64,000 bases of DNA from Myroides odoratus DSM 2801 (GCF_000243275.1 NZ_CM001437.1:1951882-2015881), one strand, 5' to 3'; counted from the first letter of the stretch, positions 1-9,150 are shown. A program made the numbers and translations. Notes: generated by a model not told the origin, from the sequence alone.

Positions 1-894
1 AAAATACACTTTATCGCGTTGGATTTTCTTGTATTTCAAAGGATACAAAAGGATATGAATTAAATGTACAATTGGTGAAATCAACCAAATAGCAACGAAT
101 AGATACACATTGAAACACTTTAATAAAAAAGGTCTTCGTTGTGGGCTACTTTTCAAAATCAATGAAGACCAAATCCCAAATAGTCGATTGGCTTTGCGAT
201 CCATTGACACCAAAAAATGGCGTACTTCTACTGCATCTTGTTGAATTAACTCTTCTTGTAATCCTTGATAATTAGTACTATATAAATATTTTCTTATTGT
301 ATCGCCAAATCGCTTACTTGCCAAAATCTCTTCTGGTGTAATACCTGGCTTTGGTAATATTCCATAAACCTTGCGTTGTTTTCCGGAGAACATCCAGTCA
401 ACAATCGTAATTACGCTTACTAAATTAATATTTCTATCCACAAGTGCAATATTGCCAACCAATATACCGGATACGGCTTGAATTTGCTTTTTCAATTTTT
501 CTTGTGCCATGATCCACATGTTTCGACTTCCACTAACTGTTACCACAGGTGTATGGGCTAGTAGTTGTTTCGCATAATCGCTTTTCATGAAAGAATTAAT
601 AGGGATAGAAGGCGTTAAATACCATACTTGGTAACCAAGTATAACTAAATCGTATGTAGCACCTAAAATAGCCTCAGACGGCGCTATAAGGGGTTGTTCT
701 ATTTGTTTGAACGATTCTGGAAAAGCATCAAAGAAAGCTGCTTTCTTCCAAGGAAAAGCATATGGCTTCTCCATTTCAATATCATACCACGTTACATCAA
801 TGGCTTCATCCTGAACGAGAGGACTCACCAATTGATCTAATACCCGCTTTAACTGTCCGGATTGACTATAGTAAATAACTAATACACGCTTCAT
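1..894 (-). CDS. darA: DarA-like dialkylresorcinol condensing enzyme, 3' end cut by window edge
   Basis: Reading left from the ATG at 894-892, the frame stays open to base 1 (298 codons), so the gene continues outside the window. The protein starts with a flavodoxin-like strand and loop (KRVLVIYYSQSGQ, residues 2-14), followed by a second strand of the type LVILGYQVWY. A hydrophobic segment lies near residues 273-287. This N-terminus is what I recall for DarA proteins, which work with the ketosynthase DarB to make dialkylresorcinols, one half of flexirubin. Its place 6 bp beyond an acyltransferase, ACP and ketosynthase supports this. DarB is not in the window. A general NAD(P)H-oxidoreductase of the flavodoxin fold is the alternative. 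Confidence 0.75.
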   Translation of the reverse strand, partial: MKRVLVIYYSQSGQLKRVLDQLVSPLVQDEAIDVTWYDIEMEKPYAFPWKKAAFFDAFPESFKQIEQPLIAPSEAILGATYDLVILGYQVWYLTPSIPINSFMKSDYAKQLLAHTPVVTVSGSRNMWIMAQEKLKKQIQAVSGILVGNIALVDRNINLVSVITIVDWMFSGKQRKVYGILPKPGITPEEILASKRFGDTIRKYLYSTNYQGLQEELIQQDAVEVRHFLVSMDRKANRLFGIWSSLILKSSPQRRPFLLKCFNVYLFVAIWLISPIVHLIHILLYPLKYKKIQRDKVYF

Positions 895-900
895 CGTCTT

Positions 901-1788
901 TTATTTAGTTTGGGATGGTTGTTCCCAAAAGTCGTAATAATTGAACCATTGTAAGGGATATTTTTTTACTATTTGCTCTACGCTAGAACAATACGATTGG
1001 AGCAGGTGTTGCGCATCGCGGTGTTTGACTTCTGCCCGTCGCGTATATAAATGATAGTGTAAATTTTGCTCTTTCATTACATATACATAGGCAACAGGTA
1101 CTTTCATACGCGATGCTATACTGAAGGGACCAGCAGGAAATACAGCTGATTCGCCTAAAAATTCTTCTTGTAAGGTTTTACTACCAGGGAAAAATCGATC
1201 CCCAGTAAAACAAATGATTTCATTATTTGACAAACAAGTATTAATCTCAAAAATATGAGACATATCCTCTCTCACAATAATAAAATTCAAATTCGTTTTA
1301 ATCGAAATTTGATCGAAATACGCTTTGATAAACGTGTGTTCTCGATCCGTTGTAACCAAATTAATTTGGCAATCAAAATCAATATCAGCAAAGAAATATT
1401 CAGCAACTTCAAAATTACCTACATGGGCGCTAATTAAAATAGCTCCTTTTTTTTCTGCTAGTAATTCTTTTAGAATTTCAATACCGTCAAAATCATAGGT
1501 AAATCGATTTCGCAATCCGATAGAAATTGCTGTTTTATCAATTAATACCTGACCAAATCTAAAATAGCTGGCATACATCATGACTATCGATTTCAATACT
1601 GAAAATCGATGTCTACGATGAAGATAATAATAAAGGGCTTTATTTGACTTCCAAGCGGTACTAAAATAGTAAAAAGCTACAAATATTAGAACACTATAAG
1701 CCGTTCTAATACCGAGCTTTTTTATACATAAAACGAAAATTTTATACCCGAGTAAATTACCTTTAGATTTTCCTTGCCATTGAGCCAT
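901..1788 (-). CDS. Lipid A biosynthesis (LpxL/HtrB)-type acyltransferase of the flexirubin cluster
   Basis: A 295-residue protein of the LpxL/HtrB lysophospholipid acyltransferase superfamily. It has an N-terminal hydrophobic helix (about 30-43), the HX4E catalytic motif HVGNFE (H122, E127) and a later GDRFFPG block typical of the family. These membrane enzymes move an acyl chain from an acyl-ACP to an acceptor. It starts 8 bp after the ACP gene and is followed by darA. In flexirubin clusters this enzyme is the natural candidate for esterifying the aryl-polyene acid to the dialkylresorcinol (inference). A true lipid A acyltransferase is less likely because of the context. Confidence 0.8.
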   Translation of the reverse strand: MAQWQGKSKGNLLGYKIFVLCIKKLGIRTAYSVLIFVAFYYFSTAWKSNKALYYYLHRRHRFSVLKSIVMMYASYFRFGQVLIDKTAISIGLRNRFTYDFDGIEILKELLAEKKGAILISAHVGNFEVAEYFFADIDFDCQINLVTTDREHTFIKAYFDQISIKTNLNFIIVREDMSHIFEINTCLSNNEIICFTGDRFFPGSKTLQEEFLGESAVFPAGPFSIASRMKVPVAYVYVMKEQNLHYHLYTRRAEVKHRDAQHLLQSYCSSVEQIVKKYPLQWFNYYDFWEQPSQTK

Positions 1789-1796
1789 TGGTCATC

Positions 1797-2045
1797 TTAC
1801 TTTTGTGTAATCTTGCGTTCAATTAAATCATAGAAATCTTGAAAAGTAACTATAGCTGTAAAATCAGCTTCGACTAATTTAACGCCGAAATTTGATTCAA
1901 TTAACACCACCAAATCAACATAATCTAAACTATCTAAATTTAAGCTTTCTCTTAAATTATTTTCAGCTTCAATTACCTCTTGATCTACTTCAAACTCCTC
2001 AACTAAAATTTGATTAATTTTTTCAAAAATCTCTTTATTATCCAT
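1797..2045 (-). CDS. Acyl carrier protein
   Basis: An 82-residue acidic protein with the phosphopantetheine attachment motif LNLDSLDYVDLV (Ser39). This is the usual length and layout of a free-standing type II ACP. It lies 7 bp after the ketosynthase gene on the same strand and is very likely translated from the same mRNA. It would carry the growing aryl-polyene chain that begins with a coumaroyl starter. It is probably not the housekeeping AcpP, which normally sits next to fabF in a fatty acid operon. Confidence 0.92.
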   Translation of the reverse strand: MDNKEIFEKINQILVEEFEVDQEVIEAENNLRESLNLDSLDYVDLVVLIESNFGVKLVEADFTAIVTFQDFYDLIERKITQK

Positions 2046-2052
2046 GTATCAA

Positions 2053-3276
2053 CTATATTTTTTTAACTATAAGGGCAGAATTTGTACCCCCAAATCCGAA
2101 AGAATTGGACAAATATATATCAAATTTTTTATCTAACGTTTTTTTAACAATATTAAGTCTATTGGAGTCTTCGTCTCCTACTTCAAAGTTTTTATTTGGG
2201 CTAATAAAATCAGCATTCATCATCAAGGTCGAATAAACCACTTCACTTGCCCCTGCCATCCAGCATTCGTGCCCTGTTAAGGACTTCGTTGAGGTAACTT
2301 GTGGCATACTATCCTTGAATACCTCATAAATGGCTTTGGCTTCATTAGCATCCCCCAATGGGGTAGAAGTTGCATGCGCATTGATATAGCCTACTTCATC
2401 CACAGCAATACCAGCATTTTCAATAGCTCTGCGCATTGCCGTAGCTGGACCAACTACATTTGGTGTTGAAATATGCCCTCCATTAGACGAAAAGCCATAT
2501 CCAATTACTTCTGCAATAATAGGTGCTCCACGTTCCATGGCAGATTCATAGCTTTCTAAAATCAAAGTTGCACCTCCACCACTAGGAACCAGTCCATTTC
2601 TATTGGCATCAAAAGGGCGAGAAGCCTGAGCAGGATCTACTCCTTCTTCGGCAAATACACCTAATCCATCAAAACTGGCCATTGCAAAAGGATTGATTTC
2701 CTGTGCCCCGCCACATATAACAATATCTTGCATTCCGCTTTTAATCATAGCAAATCCTAAACCTACGGCATGAGATCCACTTGCACAAGCGGCACTAATT
2801 GTCATATTAACTCCTCTTAATTTGAAAATGGTAGATAAATTCATCGTGACCGTAGAATTCATCGATTTAAAGATTGCTCCAGAACCAATTAAAGCGGTAT
2901 CTTTTTTATCTCTAAAGATATCCGTCGCTTCAATTACGGCTTTAGAAACGCTATCATTACCATATAGGATTCCAACTTCGCGTTGTTCTAAAAAGTCCAT
3001 GCTGATTTGTGCATTCTTCAAAGCTTCCATCGTAGCCACATAAGCATACTCTGTTTCTTCTCCTACAGAAAGCCTCTGTCTGCGATTTAAATCTGCTTTT
3101 AAATCAGGACGGGGTACCATACCAGTAAAAGCAGAACGAAACCCCATTTCATGTCGTTGTTCATCGTATATGATTCCAGATTTCCCTTCATACAATGATG
3201 CTTTTACCTCGTCGAGATTCAATCCTAAACAAGAGTAAATGCCCATTCCTGTAATAACAACTCTTCTTTCCATCAA
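2053..3276 (-). CDS. Beta-ketoacyl-ACP synthase (FabF-like) of the flexirubin cluster
   Basis: A 407-residue thiolase-fold condensing enzyme. The active site is complete: Cys164 in SAACASGSHA, the first histidine in NAHATSTPLGD, and the second in LTGHE. The C-terminal GFGGTN motif is also present. Length and motifs match the elongating KAS I/II family, not KAS III. The gene lies 6 bp after the ketoreductase and 7 bp before the ACP gene, so KR, KS and ACP form one translational block. Its expected job is iterative elongation of the polyene chain. Confidence 0.93.
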   Translation of the reverse strand: MMERRVVITGMGIYSCLGLNLDEVKASLYEGKSGIIYDEQRHEMGFRSAFTGMVPRPDLKADLNRRQRLSVGEETEYAYVATMEALKNAQISMDFLEQREVGILYGNDSVSKAVIEATDIFRDKKDTALIGSGAIFKSMNSTVTMNLSTIFKLRGVNMTISAACASGSHAVGLGFAMIKSGMQDIVICGGAQEINPFAMASFDGLGVFAEEGVDPAQASRPFDANRNGLVPSGGGATLILESYESAMERGAPIIAEVIGYGFSSNGGHISTPNVVGPATAMRRAIENAGIAVDEVGYINAHATSTPLGDANEAKAIYEVFKDSMPQVTSTKSLTGHECWMAGASEVVYSTLMMNADFISPNKNFEVGDEDSNRLNIVKKTLDKKFDIYLSNSFGFGGTNSALIVKKI

Positions 3277-3282
3277 GCGTAC

Positions 3283-4014
3283 TTATGAATAAATTCCACC
3301 ATTGATATTAATCACTTCACCTGTAATATAGCCTGCTTTATCCGAAGTTAAAAAACCTACTAAATCTGCTACTTCTTCTGTTTTACCAAATCGATTTGCA
3401 GGAATCAATTTAACTAATTCTGCTGCGTCTAAATTAGCAGTCATATCGGTCTCAATAAATCCAGGTGCAACTGCATTTACTGTAATATTTCGCTTCGCAA
3501 CTTCTTGTGCTAATGCTTTTGTAGCACCCACAATGGCTGCTTTTGCCGCTGAATAATTGGTTTGCCCTGGTGTTCCTTTCATTCCTGAAACAGACACCAT
3601 ATTGACAATGCGTCCGTATCGATTTCTCAACATCTTTTGAATGAAAAACTGCGTCACATTATAAAAGCCATTTAAGCTCGTTTGAATAACCGTATTCCAA
3701 TCTTCATAAGACATCCACATAAACAATCCATCTCTTGTAACTCCAGCGTTATTTATAACAACTTCTACGATAGCTGTTGGATTATTTTCAACCCATTTTG
3801 ATAAAACTTCCGTTACCTCTTCATTTTTACTCACGTCAAATCGAAGTATCTCTCCAGTTGCTCCTAATTGTTCAACTTCACGCAACGTTTCCAACGCTTT
3901 TTCTTCGTTAGATTGATAATTAATCAAAATATGATAGTTCTTTTCTTGTGCTAAACGCAAGCAAATCGCTTTACCTATTCCTCTAGATCCACCAGTTACA
4001 ATCGCGGTTTTCAT
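3283..4014 (-). CDS. 3-oxoacyl-ACP reductase (FabG-like SDR)
   Basis: A 243-residue short-chain dehydrogenase. It has the NAD(P)-binding TGGSRGIG loop at residues 7-14, the NNAG structural motif near 88-91 and the catalytic Tyr154-x3-Lys158 (YSAAK). The C-terminal region ends in a typical TGEVININGG block. It would reduce the beta-keto groups formed by the adjacent ketosynthase. Because it sits inside the flexirubin operon I assign it to pigment synthesis and not to primary fatty acid synthesis. Confidence 0.93.
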   Translation of the reverse strand: MKTAIVTGGSRGIGKAICLRLAQEKNYHILINYQSNEEKALETLREVEQLGATGEILRFDVSKNEEVTEVLSKWVENNPTAIVEVVINNAGVTRDGLFMWMSYEDWNTVIQTSLNGFYNVTQFFIQKMLRNRYGRIVNMVSVSGMKGTPGQTNYSAAKAAIVGATKALAQEVAKRNITVNAVAPGFIETDMTANLDAAELVKLIPANRFGKTEEVADLVGFLTSDKAGYITGEVININGGIYS

Positions 4015-4024
4015 TCGTTCTATT

Positions 4025-5140
4025 TTAATTATATAATTCTACATTTTTATACCATTTGCCTGTAAATAGATTTCCATTTACATCCAAAAAGCCCCATTTT
4101 TTATTGTATTTGACACGGATTAATCCCTCGTAAAATCCTTTGTTCTTTGCTTGAGGTGCGAATAAATGCGCATTAATTTTATATTGCGCAGGAATTACAA
4201 TTTTTCCTGTTCTATCAATAAAGCCCCATTCTTGTAATTTTACTCCTGCCAAACCATCTTCAGTAAAAGATAAAGCATTTTCAAAGGTAAACGCTATTTT
4301 TTGCGCTCCTTTTTCATCTATATATCCCCAATACCCATTTTGTCGTGCAGCTATCATTCCTTCATTCAACGGACCTAAATTATCGTACTTCAAGGGAAAA
4401 ACAACTTCTCCTTTATCATTAATGATTCCAAACTTTTTTCCTTGTTTGACAATAATGAAATTTGGGTTTGTACTATTGATAATTTCATCAACAAAAGGAA
4501 TGGCTACTAATGTCCCTTCTCTCCATAAAAATAACTGGCCTTCTTGTTTTACCCAGGTTAATCCATTTTCATATTTACCTACGCTTTGATAGATAGGCGC
4601 AATGATTTCTTTTCCTTGATAATCGATGATTCCCCATCGTTTATCCAGTGCTACTGACGTATAATCCGTAGTAAATCGTTTGATCACATCATATTTTGGG
4701 GTTAAGACAATCGTTCCTTGACTATCAATCAAGCCTACTTTTTTCTCTACTCTATAGATAGATGCTCCTTTGTAAAAACGATACTGTCTTGCATCAATTG
4801 TCGGATCTAAGCTTAATCTTTTTCCTTTTTTATCAATATAGAACCAGTCTTTATCAACTTTCACTAAAGCCAAACCTGAATTAAAATCCTTTGCTTCATC
4901 AAAGGTCGGTTTAACCACCCAATTACCTTGGCGGTCAATATATCCCCATAAAGTACCATCACTAACACAAGCTAAATCCTCCGCAAAAGAATTGGCTCCA
5001 ACATATTTTGGAGCAATGGCATATTCACCCTCCTTATTCAAATAACCAAAGAGTTTATTCTCTCTGACTAAGGCTAATTCTTGAGCTTGTACTAGACCAG
5101 TACCCAAAAGCAGCAATAAAACAAGATAAATACGCACCAT
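4025..5140 (-). CDS. Secreted WG-repeat protein within the flexirubin operon
   Basis: A 371-residue protein with a Sec signal peptide at the start (VLLLLLGTGLVQAQ, residues 7-20). It is then made almost entirely of WG repeats of about 45 residues: units of the type GYLNKEGEYAIAPKY, WGYIDRQGNWVVKP, WGIIDYQGKEIIAP and WGFIDRTGKIVIP. Such repeats form beta-rich domains and are common in Bacteroidetes, but no enzymatic role follows from them. It is 10 bp from the ketoreductase and 4 bp from the lyase, so it is co-transcribed with pigment enzymes. Its role there is unknown to me. Confidence 0.85.
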   Translation of the reverse strand: MVRIYLVLLLLLGTGLVQAQELALVRENKLFGYLNKEGEYAIAPKYVGANSFAEDLACVSDGTLWGYIDRQGNWVVKPTFDEAKDFNSGLALVKVDKDWFYIDKKGKRLSLDPTIDARQYRFYKGASIYRVEKKVGLIDSQGTIVLTPKYDVIKRFTTDYTSVALDKRWGIIDYQGKEIIAPIYQSVGKYENGLTWVKQEGQLFLWREGTLVAIPFVDEIINSTNPNFIIVKQGKKFGIINDKGEVVFPLKYDNLGPLNEGMIAARQNGYWGYIDEKGAQKIAFTFENALSFTEDGLAGVKLQEWGFIDRTGKIVIPAQYKINAHLFAPQAKNKGFYEGLIRVKYNKKWGFLDVNGNLFTGKWYKNVELYN

Positions 5141-5144
5141 AATA

Positions 5145-6662
5145 TTAAGATTTTAAGTATTCTTTAATCTGCTGTAAGTACGGATATAAGGCTTGATCAT
5201 CTGAAAATTCAGGGATAATCTGACGAATGTCCGTATACCATTTTTTGGTTGTTTCAGAAACCTTATCCTTATAAGCTAAAGCATCAATGGCCTGTACTAA
5301 AGTTAATATTTCAATAGCCATAACTTCAAAGCTATTCTCAATTAACTTATCACACAAGACCGCAGCATTCGTTCCCATACTCACAATATCTTGATTATCA
5401 TTGTTATTTGGGATACTGTGAATGTACATCGACGTAGCTAATGCTTGACATTCTGCAGTAGTAGAAGTAGCTGTAAATTGTGCTCCTTGCATACCAAAGT
5501 TAAATCCTAATTTACCAAGATTTACAAAAGGCGGCAATAATTCATTAATTTTAGCATTTAGCAAATAATTCAATTGGCGTTCCGCTAACATTGTCAAACG
5601 TGTAACCACCAATTTTAATTTATCCATTTCCAACGAAATATAATCGCCATGGAAATTTCCACCGTGATATACCTGTTGACTCTTAACGTCAATAACAGGA
5701 TTATCATTGGCTGAATTCATTTCATTTTCAAGAACTTTTCCAACTTCTTGAATAGTATCATATATAGGACCTAAAATTTGAGGAATACAACGAATAGAGT
5801 AATACTCCTGTACTTTATCTTTGAAGATTTCTTCTTGATTCGTACCATTATATAGGTGTTCCTCTCTCTTTTTAATCAATTGACTATCTTGTAAATTTTG
5901 GCGCATCTGCTGGGCAATATGTTGTTGTCCTTTGTGCAATTTAGCCTCATTTAATTCAGCAGATAAGTGATCGTCATAAGCAGCTACTAGTTCATTGATG
6001 GCACAAGCTATTTTCACCGACCAATCCAATAAAATATGAGCTTTGTTCCAATTTAAAATACCAATACCCGTCATGACAGACGTACCATTCATTAGAGAAA
6101 TTCCCTCGCGGATACTGATGCGCATTGGAGTTACCTTTTCAAGTTCAAATACTTCCTTTGTACTTCTGCGTTCCCCTTTGTAAAAAACTTCTCCTTCTCC
6201 TATTAATACCAAAGCCAAATGAGCCAATTGAACCAAATCTCCACTTGCTCCAACTCCACCATGTGCGAAAATTAGAGGCGTAATTTCTTTATTCAATAAC
6301 GTTCTCATTAACTCAATAACCTCCAAGTTAATTCCAGAATAACCTAAAGAAAGAGAATTCAAACGCGCTAAAATTGCAGCGCGAACTTGCTCAACGCTCA
6401 ATGGATTTCCAATTCCAGAAGAATGGCTTCGAATTAAATTATATTGTAGTGCAACACATTCTTCATCTTTAATACGATATTGAGCCATAGGACCAAATCC
6501 TGTATTTACACCGTAGATTACTTTATTTTTCGCATAATCTTTTAAAAAGTTAAAACTTTCATCTACTCGCTCTTTTAGTGCTGGAGCTAATACTAATTCT
6601 TGTTCAGCCTTTAGATATTCTACGAAATTTTCTAAAGATAAGAAACCATTCAACGTGTTCAT
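5145..6662 (-). CDS. Tyrosine ammonia-lyase (MIO-dependent aromatic lyase)
   Basis: A 505-residue member of the HAL/PAL/TAL family. The Ala139-Ser140-Gly141 triad in GGVGASGDL forms the MIO cofactor, and the catalytic Tyr50 lies in YGVNTGFG. The sequence around LIRSHSSG and the long stretch near GGNFHGDYISLEMD are what I recall from the well-studied Flavobacterium johnsoniae tyrosine ammonia-lyase, so tyrosine is a better guess than histidine. The product, 4-coumaric acid, is the starter of flexirubin. It is the first gene of the minus-strand operon, with a promoter in the 104 bp divergent region. Confidence 0.9.
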   Translation of the reverse strand: MNTLNGFLSLENFVEYLKAEQELVLAPALKERVDESFNFLKDYAKNKVIYGVNTGFGPMAQYRIKDEECVALQYNLIRSHSSGIGNPLSVEQVRAAILARLNSLSLGYSGINLEVIELMRTLLNKEITPLIFAHGGVGASGDLVQLAHLALVLIGEGEVFYKGERRSTKEVFELEKVTPMRISIREGISLMNGTSVMTGIGILNWNKAHILLDWSVKIACAINELVAAYDDHLSAELNEAKLHKGQQHIAQQMRQNLQDSQLIKKREEHLYNGTNQEEIFKDKVQEYYSIRCIPQILGPIYDTIQEVGKVLENEMNSANDNPVIDVKSQQVYHGGNFHGDYISLEMDKLKLVVTRLTMLAERQLNYLLNAKINELLPPFVNLGKLGFNFGMQGAQFTATSTTAECQALATSMYIHSIPNNNDNQDIVSMGTNAAVLCDKLIENSFEVMAIEILTLVQAIDALAYKDKVSETTKKWYTDIRQIIPEFSDDQALYPYLQQIKEYLKS

Positions 6663-6730
6663 TAACTTGGTATATTAGTTATATTTGTATCATAATTTTA
6701 TGCTCATTCATTTTGTGCATAAAACTGAGG

Positions 6731-6764
6731 CAAATTTAATACTATTAACATAATAAATAGCAAA
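6731..6764 (-). promoter_or_regulatory. Putative promoter of the flexirubin operon
   Basis: On the minus strand a TTTG (plus-strand CAAA, 6761-6764) is followed after 22 bases by TAAATTTG (plus-strand CAAATTTA, 6731-6738). This matches the Bacteroidetes -33/-7 consensus TTTG / TAnnTTTG. It lies 69 bp upstream of the ammonia-lyase start, in the divergent intergenic region. The spacing is at the long end of the usual range, so this is a prediction only. Confidence 0.5.
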
Positions 6765-6766
6765 CA

Positions 6767-8002
6767 ATGTCAATTGAAAATGTCGATGTTCTAATAATTG
6801 GAGCAGGTCCATCTGGAAGTGTTGCAGGCAGTTACTTACACAAAATGGGGGTAAATGTTAAAATTGTAGAAAAAACAAAGTTTCCTAGAATTGTTGTAGG
6901 GGAAAGCTTAATTCCTCGCGTTATGGATCATTTTGAAGCTGCAGATTTGCTACCTGCATTAAATACTTACAATTTTCAACCAAAACCTGGGGCGCGATTT
7001 ATTCGAGGAAAAGAAATCTGTATTTTTGACTTTAGCGATAAATTTTCTACAGGTTGGGACTGGACTTGGCAAATTCCACGTGCTGATTTTGACAAAGCTA
7101 TTACGGATGAAATGCAGCGCAAAGGCATCGATATTCAATTTGAAACAGAAGTAACTCAAGTGGAATTTGAAGGGACAGATTCAATAACGACCATTCAAAA
7201 CATAGACGGAAAGGAATCTCAGATTCGCGCTAAATTTCTAATTGACGCCAGCGGATATGGACGTGTTTTACCGCGTATGCTTCACTTAGATGCAGCCTCA
7301 AAATTAAGTCCACACTCTGCCATTTTTAGTCATATTATAGATGAACGAAGACCTGATGGAGTGGAAGGAACGCAAATTTCTTTTGATATATTAGAAACCA
7401 AAGTATGGCTTTGGGTCATTCCTTTTTCGAATGGAAAAACAAGTGTGGGAATTGTAGGACCTACAGATTATATTGAAAAATTAGGCGATACATCAACAGA
7501 AGCCTTGCAAAATGCCATTAACTTATCTGATTTTTATATCAATCGCTTTGGTGGATTGCCTTTCGATTTCGAACCTAAAAAGCTATCGAATTACTCTACT
7601 AGTGTATCTAAAATGTTTGGTGAAGGTTATGTATTAACTGGAAATAGTACAGAATTTTTAGATCCTGTTTTCTCATCTGGCGTTTGTTTTGCGACTGAAT
7701 CAGGCATGCTTGCAGCTAAATTAGCGATTCGAACACTACAGGGAGAAGCGGTAGATTGGCAAACCGAATATGCCGATTATATGAATGAAGGAATTGACGT
7801 TTTCACCACATATATTCAAGAATGGTATACTGGAAACTTACAAGAATTATTCTTCCACCAACCTGAAAATGCCGATGTAAAACGCAAAATTTGTTCTGTT
7901 TTGGCTGGTTATGTTTGGGATAAATCCAATCCATTTGTCTTAAAACACAACAGTGTTATTCGCAATATGGCCCACTTAATTAAGATGGAAAAAGGCATTT
8001 AA
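6767..8002 (+). CDS. FAD-dependent halogenase-like oxidoreductase
   Basis: A 411-residue flavoprotein. It has the FAD-binding GAGPSG loop (residues 12-17), a GESLIP segment, a lysine in K73-PGARF where flavin halogenases carry their catalytic lysine, and a full WxWxIP halogenase signature at W214-L-W-V-I-P219. A second WxWxIP-like stretch (WTWQIP, 99-104) also occurs. It is transcribed divergently from the flexirubin operon. It could chlorinate the aryl end of the pigment or act as a related monooxygenase. The motifs favour a halogenase-type fold, but the activity is unproven. Confidence 0.75.
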   Translation: MSIENVDVLIIGAGPSGSVAGSYLHKMGVNVKIVEKTKFPRIVVGESLIPRVMDHFEAADLLPALNTYNFQPKPGARFIRGKEICIFDFSDKFSTGWDWTWQIPRADFDKAITDEMQRKGIDIQFETEVTQVEFEGTDSITTIQNIDGKESQIRAKFLIDASGYGRVLPRMLHLDAASKLSPHSAIFSHIIDERRPDGVEGTQISFDILETKVWLWVIPFSNGKTSVGIVGPTDYIEKLGDTSTEALQNAINLSDFYINRFGGLPFDFEPKKLSNYSTSVSKMFGEGYVLTGNSTEFLDPVFSSGVCFATESGMLAAKLAIRTLQGEAVDWQTEYADYMNEGIDVFTTYIQEWYTGNLQELFFHQPENADVKRKICSVLAGYVWDKSNPFVLKHNSVIRNMAHLIKMEKGI

Positions 8003-8029
8003 TTGCCTATTACAATACTATTATATAGC

Positions 8030-8058
8030 AAAGCCTTATCCATCAGATAAGGCTTTTT
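8030..8058 (+). terminator. Rho-independent terminator
   Basis: An 11-bp perfect stem (AAAGCCTTATC, 8030-8040) with a 5-base loop and its complement at 8046-8056 runs into a T-rich tail. It lies 27 bp after the stop of the halogenase-like gene. Confidence 0.85.
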
Positions 8059-8579
8059 TATATTTTGTCTTCGGTCAAATTAGATCTAATCCATGTCTTT
8101 CAATTAACTTTTAGCATCCGATTATTACGATCTATAAACACTAAATATGGCCTTAAATCTTCTCCTATTTTTATCCTTTTCTCCTAAGTATAAAATCAAA
8201 ATAGGAGTCTAATACAACATGATTTTATAGTATTTTTTCCTCTTTAAAAAGAACTTATTTTCTCAAAAAAAGCACATTTTTTTAAAAAAAATATAACCTA
8301 TACTCTTTCTTTATAAGTACTAAAAATAGTCTTTATTTTTCTGTTTTTTCATTGATAAAAAAGCACTTTTTAACCCCTTATTTTACCCTAAGTAATCAAA
8401 ATAATTGCGCTTAAAATTTCATATTTCATCCCCAAAAAACACGGCGATAAAACCTTCATATTATTATTTTTATTTTCTTATTCTCGGGATTTTTTACTGC
8501 TTTTATATGAAAAAACACCATCCTGTTCTCCAGTGAAGCTAAAATGACAAAAGTATGATTTCATAAATAAATAGCTGAT

Positions 8580-9070
8580 TTACAATGTACTAACACTTAT
8601 CAACAGGGTACTTTTTAAAAGAGTCTAATTCGCTGATTATGAAGGAAAACTAAATGAACAGTTTTTGTTGATAAGTATGGAAAGAATAGAATAAGTATTT
8701 TTTGTTTAGTTGAAATAAATTACAATACAGCACAAAGAAGGAGTTGTGCAAATTTATTTTTTAGATTCTATTAGCTAGATATCCATACTCAATTCACCAC
8801 TTATCAACAGAAATACACACCCTAAGTTATATTAAACAGGCTGTTGATAACGGTTATTAACCGTGTTAATAAGATAGCTATTAAGCTATTTTAAAGCGAT
8901 TTAAGAAATGATAACCTGTTAATAAGTTTTTATAAGTCAAATCTCCAAATTCTGGCTTAAAAGTTATTGTACATATTAACAAACAATATAATAGAGAAGA
9001 TTTTTTTTAATTTTTAAAAAGATTTTAATTCTATTATTTATAGTGTTGATAACGTTGATAAGTCTGAATT
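8580..9070. other. oriC: Candidate chromosomal replication origin (oriC)
   Basis: Five exact copies of the 9-mer TTATCAACA occur at 8597-8605 (+), 8666-8674 (-), 8801-8809 (+), 8842-8850 (-) and 9044-9052 (-). Three near copies lie at 8864-8872, 8917-8925 and 9053-9061, all on minus. The motif differs by one base from the E. coli DnaA box TTATCCACA. A very AT-rich stretch (about 8980-9043) could be the unwinding element. GC skew changes sign across this interval, and genes on both sides mainly point away from it. mnmG nearby and parS-like sites at 10.9 and 12.9 kb are typical origin neighbours. dnaA itself is not in the window. Confidence 0.75.
8851..8863. repeat. 13-bp palindrome within the origin candidate
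   Basis: CGGTTATTAACCG is a perfect inverted repeat with a one-base centre. It sits directly between a TTATCAACA box (8842-8850) and a near box (8864-8872). It could be a paired weak DnaA site or a binding site for another origin protein. Confidence 0.5.
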
Positions 9071-9150
9071 TTTCTTCTTTGTTATTTTTGAGTGTTGAAT
9101 TGCCTTTTTTGTGTCTTTTGAAGAAGTAATTTTTTTTTGCTCGTCCTGAG

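Noticed and set aside
5145..6662. Histidine ammonia-lyase of histidine breakdown (hutH)
   Set aside because: No hut genes are near, and the sequence matches what I recall of the flavobacterial tyrosine ammonia-lyase in pigment clusters.
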